A DNA stretch of 7,061 bases. Origin: CAZCVI01 sp964502145 (GTDB lineage Bacteria; Acidobacteriota; Aminicenantia; UBA2199). The DNA lies in the NCBI GenBank assembly GCA_964502145.1, contig CAZCVI010000155.1:1-7061 (forward strand). The letters are read 5' to 3'. The position numbers and the translations under genes were made by a program. This document shows, piece after piece, positions 5,843-7,061 of this stretch. Below the pieces are notes generated by a model. That model had not been told where the DNA came from. It worked only from the letters and a program-made list of their open reading frames with translations, and ran no database searches. Numbering within the stretch: the first letter of the stretch is position 1; the number at the start of each line of letters is the position of its first letter.

Positions 5843-5892
5843 GCCCTGAGTTTAACGTATGATGGCTATTTTGGCAGGGCTCTCTATTTTAT
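5843..5892 (+). terminator. Possible terminator between convergent genes
   Basis: GCCCTG (5843-5848) and CAGGGC (5875-5880) can pair around a 26-base loop and are followed by a T-rich stretch (TCTCTATTTTATTT). They sit between the stop of the DUF2442 gene and the stop of the MNT gene. The stem is short and the loop large, so this is weak evidence; on the minus strand no T tract follows. Confidence 0.3.
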
Positions 5893-6201
5893 TTCTATGC
5901 CATGGTTAAGGATTTCTATTACCAGAGGATCATTATCTTTAAAATTTTCGGGGTTAAAAGGGATGGGTTCAAGTCTTCGGTCAATGGCTCTGCGGAGAGG
6001 CACAATTCGGCGTCTATCATCAAAGCGGTCCCCAGAAAAACTCTTTGAAACAATGGCAAGATCAATATCACTGTCTTCATGATTGGTACCGTGGGCATAA
6101 GAACCAAAAAGATAGACTTTTTCAACTTCGATATGATTGGCGGCGATAGCCTCTATATACAAGTGTATGATCTTGTTTATTGCAACATCGGTAAAAGCCA
6201 T
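5884..6201 (-). CDS. MNT-type minimal nucleotidyltransferase (MntA-like antitoxin)
   Basis: This 105-residue nucleotidyltransferase carries the complete signature GSX10DXD in GSYAHGTNHEDSDID (33-47), with Gly33-Ser34 and metal ligands Asp45 and Asp47. Glu78 in RLEPIPF is the likely third acidic residue. In characterised MntA-HepT pairs the MNT protein neutralises the HEPN RNase by attaching AMP to a tyrosine near its active site. The length fits the family. The ATG is preceded by AAGGAG with an eight-base spacer, and the gene overlaps the end of the HEPN gene by 25 bases. Two-gene order and overlap are typical of the module, with HEPN first. Function as an antitoxin is inferred from family and context. 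Confidence 0.9.
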   Translation of the reverse strand: MAFTDVAINKIIHLYIEAIAANHIEVEKVYLFGSYAHGTNHEDSDIDLAIVSKSFSGDRFDDRRRIVPLRRAIDRRLEPIPFNPENFKDNDPLVIEILNHGIEIK

Positions 6202-6569
6202 TGGTAAAACTCCTTGATCCTTTGAAAATACTGGCGCGTAAAGTCTTCAGTGCATTTTTTATAAAATGAAAGCTTGATGTCAGGGTATCGAGCTTCCAAA
6301 TTAAAATCCGTGACTTCTTCAAGAAACGATTCTTGATCTACAGATAAGATCAAGCCGCTTTTTTGAGCCAGCAGGGGAAGGCTATGTTTATATGGGGTAT
6401 TGGTGTCTATATTCTTGACGTATAAAGCTTTAAGAGATTTTTCCAAGACAAGATGGGCGATAAAGAGGCAATAGTGGTAATCTCCTTTTTCGAATAAGTG
6501 CTCTGCCACCACCAAGTCTGATGCTGCGCTTTTTTGCCAATACTCAATCAACTCTTCTTTTTTGGTCAT
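6177..6569 (-). CDS. HEPN domain protein (HepT-like partner of MNT)
   Basis: Read from the ATG at 6569, this is a 130-residue all-helical HEPN protein. Its features are YWQKSAASDLVVAEHLFE (10-27), LEKSLKALY (42-50), KHSLPLLAQ (61-69) and EARYPDI (92-98). HEPN proteins paired with MNT are usually ribonuclease toxins with an RX4-6H active site. Here Arg94 (ARYPD) is not followed by a His at that spacing, so RNase activity is doubtful; this RYPD subgroup occurs widely beside MNT proteins. The frame stays open upstream to 6677, but those 36 residues do not fit the family and contain the promoter, so the ATG at 6569 is chosen. There is no real Shine-Dalgarno before it, and initiation is predicted almost at the ATG, which suggests a leaderless message. 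Confidence 0.87.
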   Translation of the reverse strand: MTKKEELIEYWQKSAASDLVVAEHLFEKGDYHYCLFIAHLVLEKSLKALYVKNIDTNTPYKHSLPLLAQKSGLILSVDQESFLEEVTDFNLEARYPDIKLSFYKKCTEDFTRQYFQRIKEFYQWLLPMLQ

Positions 6570-6576
6570 TATCCAT

Positions 6577-6605
6577 ATTGTAGACAAAAAACCGGGACTT
6601 GTCAA
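6577..6605 (-). promoter_or_regulatory. Sigma-70 promoter of the HEPN/MNT pair, probably leaderless
   Basis: On the minus strand a perfect TTGACA (6605-6600), a 17-bp spacer and TACAAT (6582-6577, five of six) are followed after seven bases by the ATG at 6569. The expected initiation point therefore falls at, or one base before, the A of the start codon. Confidence 0.7.
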
Positions 6606-6621
6606 TTTTTTATCGTTAAGA

Positions 6622-6636
6622 AAAAGGAATCCTTTT
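6622..6636. repeat. Short palindrome upstream of the HEPN promoter
   Basis: AAAAGGA-A-TCCTTTT has seven-base perfect arms and is followed on the minus strand by a further T. It lies between the second WD40 gene and the HEPN promoter. It could be a weak terminator for the WD40 transcript or an operator; the sequence does not decide. The rest of 6637-6758 holds no gene, only one other inverted repeat, GAGGTG (6703-6708) with CACCTC (6727-6732), which has no T tract. Confidence 0.35.
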
Positions 6637-6758
6637 ATAATCCTTAGGCCAAAATCTTTTTTAATCTGCGAAATCAACTGCCCCTATTGAGTTGCTGCTA
6701 CCGAGGTGCCACCCGCCTAGCTTCTTCACCTCTTAACTTCCTTATTTCGTCTTTTCCC

Positions 6759-7061
6759 TTAATCCAGATTAAATCCCTCGATGCCCAGTTCTTTTTTTTC
6801 TGCCGTGGTGAGTTTCGAGAAGGGGGCGGTTTTCAGGTATTTCATGATGGTTTCCGGGGTGGGCCAGGTAAGGGCTGTGTAGTCATCTGAAACGAAAATA
6901 ATATATTTGCCATCGGGGGAAAACACGGCGCTGTTGACCCAAGCAGTATGCCCCTTGGATTCCGCCACCATCTTGGCCTGGGTATCCCAGAGTTTCGCCG
7001 TGCCATCACCCGAAGCGGTGAGCACCCGTTGGCCATCGGGGGAAAACACGGCGCTGTTGAC
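6759..7061 (-). CDS. C-terminal end of a second WD40 repeat protein (runs off right edge)
   Basis: Only the last hundred or so residues are in view. One and a half canonical repeats are seen: VFSPDGQRVLTASGDGT with TAKLWDTQAK, then GHTAWVNSAVFSPDGK. A diverged last blade follows (YIIFVSDDYTALTWPT, with WP in place of WD), and then a helical tail ending KELGIEGFNLD. Eroded last blades and short helical tails of this type are common where WD40 propellers close. The repeats share register and long exact stretches with those at 1-345, so this is probably the end of a paralogous nSTAND-WD40 or related sensor gene on the same strand. Its N-terminal effector or switch domain lies outside the window and cannot be named. 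The stop at 6759-6761 is clear. Confidence 0.85.
   Translation of the reverse strand, partial: VNSAVFSPDGQRVLTASGDGTAKLWDTQAKMVAESKGHTAWVNSAVFSPDGKYIIFVSDDYTALTWPTPETIMKYLKTAPFSKLTTAEKKELGIEGFNLD
6892..7061 (-). repeat. Second block of 123-bp WD40-coding repeats
   Basis: One diverging unit (6892-7014) and the start of another (7015-7061) follow the same 123-bp register as the left-edge block. A 45-base stretch at 7012-7056 is identical to 181-225 in the left block, in the same orientation. Confidence 0.88.

Noticed and set aside
6570..6677. N-terminal extension of the HEPN protein to 6677
   Set aside because: The extra 36 residues do not fit HEPN family length, and the stretch contains a near-consensus promoter immediately before the ATG at 6569.
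6703..6732. GAGGTG/CACCTC inverted repeat as a terminator of the right-hand WD40 gene
   Set aside because: The loop is 18 bases and no T tract follows on the minus strand, so I do not call it a terminator.

Overview
The window reads as an accessory 'defence island' on a bacterial chromosome. No housekeeping gene, RNA gene or transposase is visible. The near-identical WD40 units and the nSTAND, SIR2/TIR, HEPN/MNT and YhcG families together resemble large, often filamentous or multicellular Proteobacteria; a sulfur-oxidising gammaproteobacterium of the Beggiatoa/Thiotrichales type is my best guess. That is an inference from family content, not from a marker gene.

Layout. (1) 1-3488, minus strand: a two-gene operon. 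A SIR2-like/TIR fusion protein (2124-3488) is followed after 10 bases by an nSTAND NTPase (596-2113) whose coiled-coil and WD40 half (1-666, running off the left edge) lies in the -1 frame, joined at a run of eight A. (2) 3489-3860: a divergent regulatory region with a promoter for each side, a 51-bp repeat with inverted ends, and the relic of an adenine-specific DNA methyltransferase. (3) 3861-5820, plus strand: a YhcG/DUF1016 nuclease, a second small PD-(D/E)XK-like protein and a DUF2442 protein. (4) 5884-6569, minus strand: an overlapping MNT nucleotidyltransferase/HEPN pair of toxin-antitoxin type with its own strong promoter. (5) 6759-7061, minus strand: the C-terminal end of a second WD40 protein whose repeats match those at the left edge.

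How the parts may work together. In the left operon the nSTAND-WD40 protein is the likely sensor or switch: WD40 repeats detect, the ATPase switches. The SIR2-TIR protein is the likely NAD-directed effector, supplied as a separate chain rather than fused as in classical Avs proteins. The SIR2 half lacks the usual catalytic Asn and His positions, so the TIR half is the better candidate for enzymatic activity. This two-component SIR2-TIR + nSTAND-WD40 arrangement, with a possible frameshift control point between switch and sensor, is the most interesting system here. The remaining genes look like independent small conflict modules (restriction-like nucleases, a decayed methyltransferase, HEPN/MNT) accumulated between two WD40 loci.
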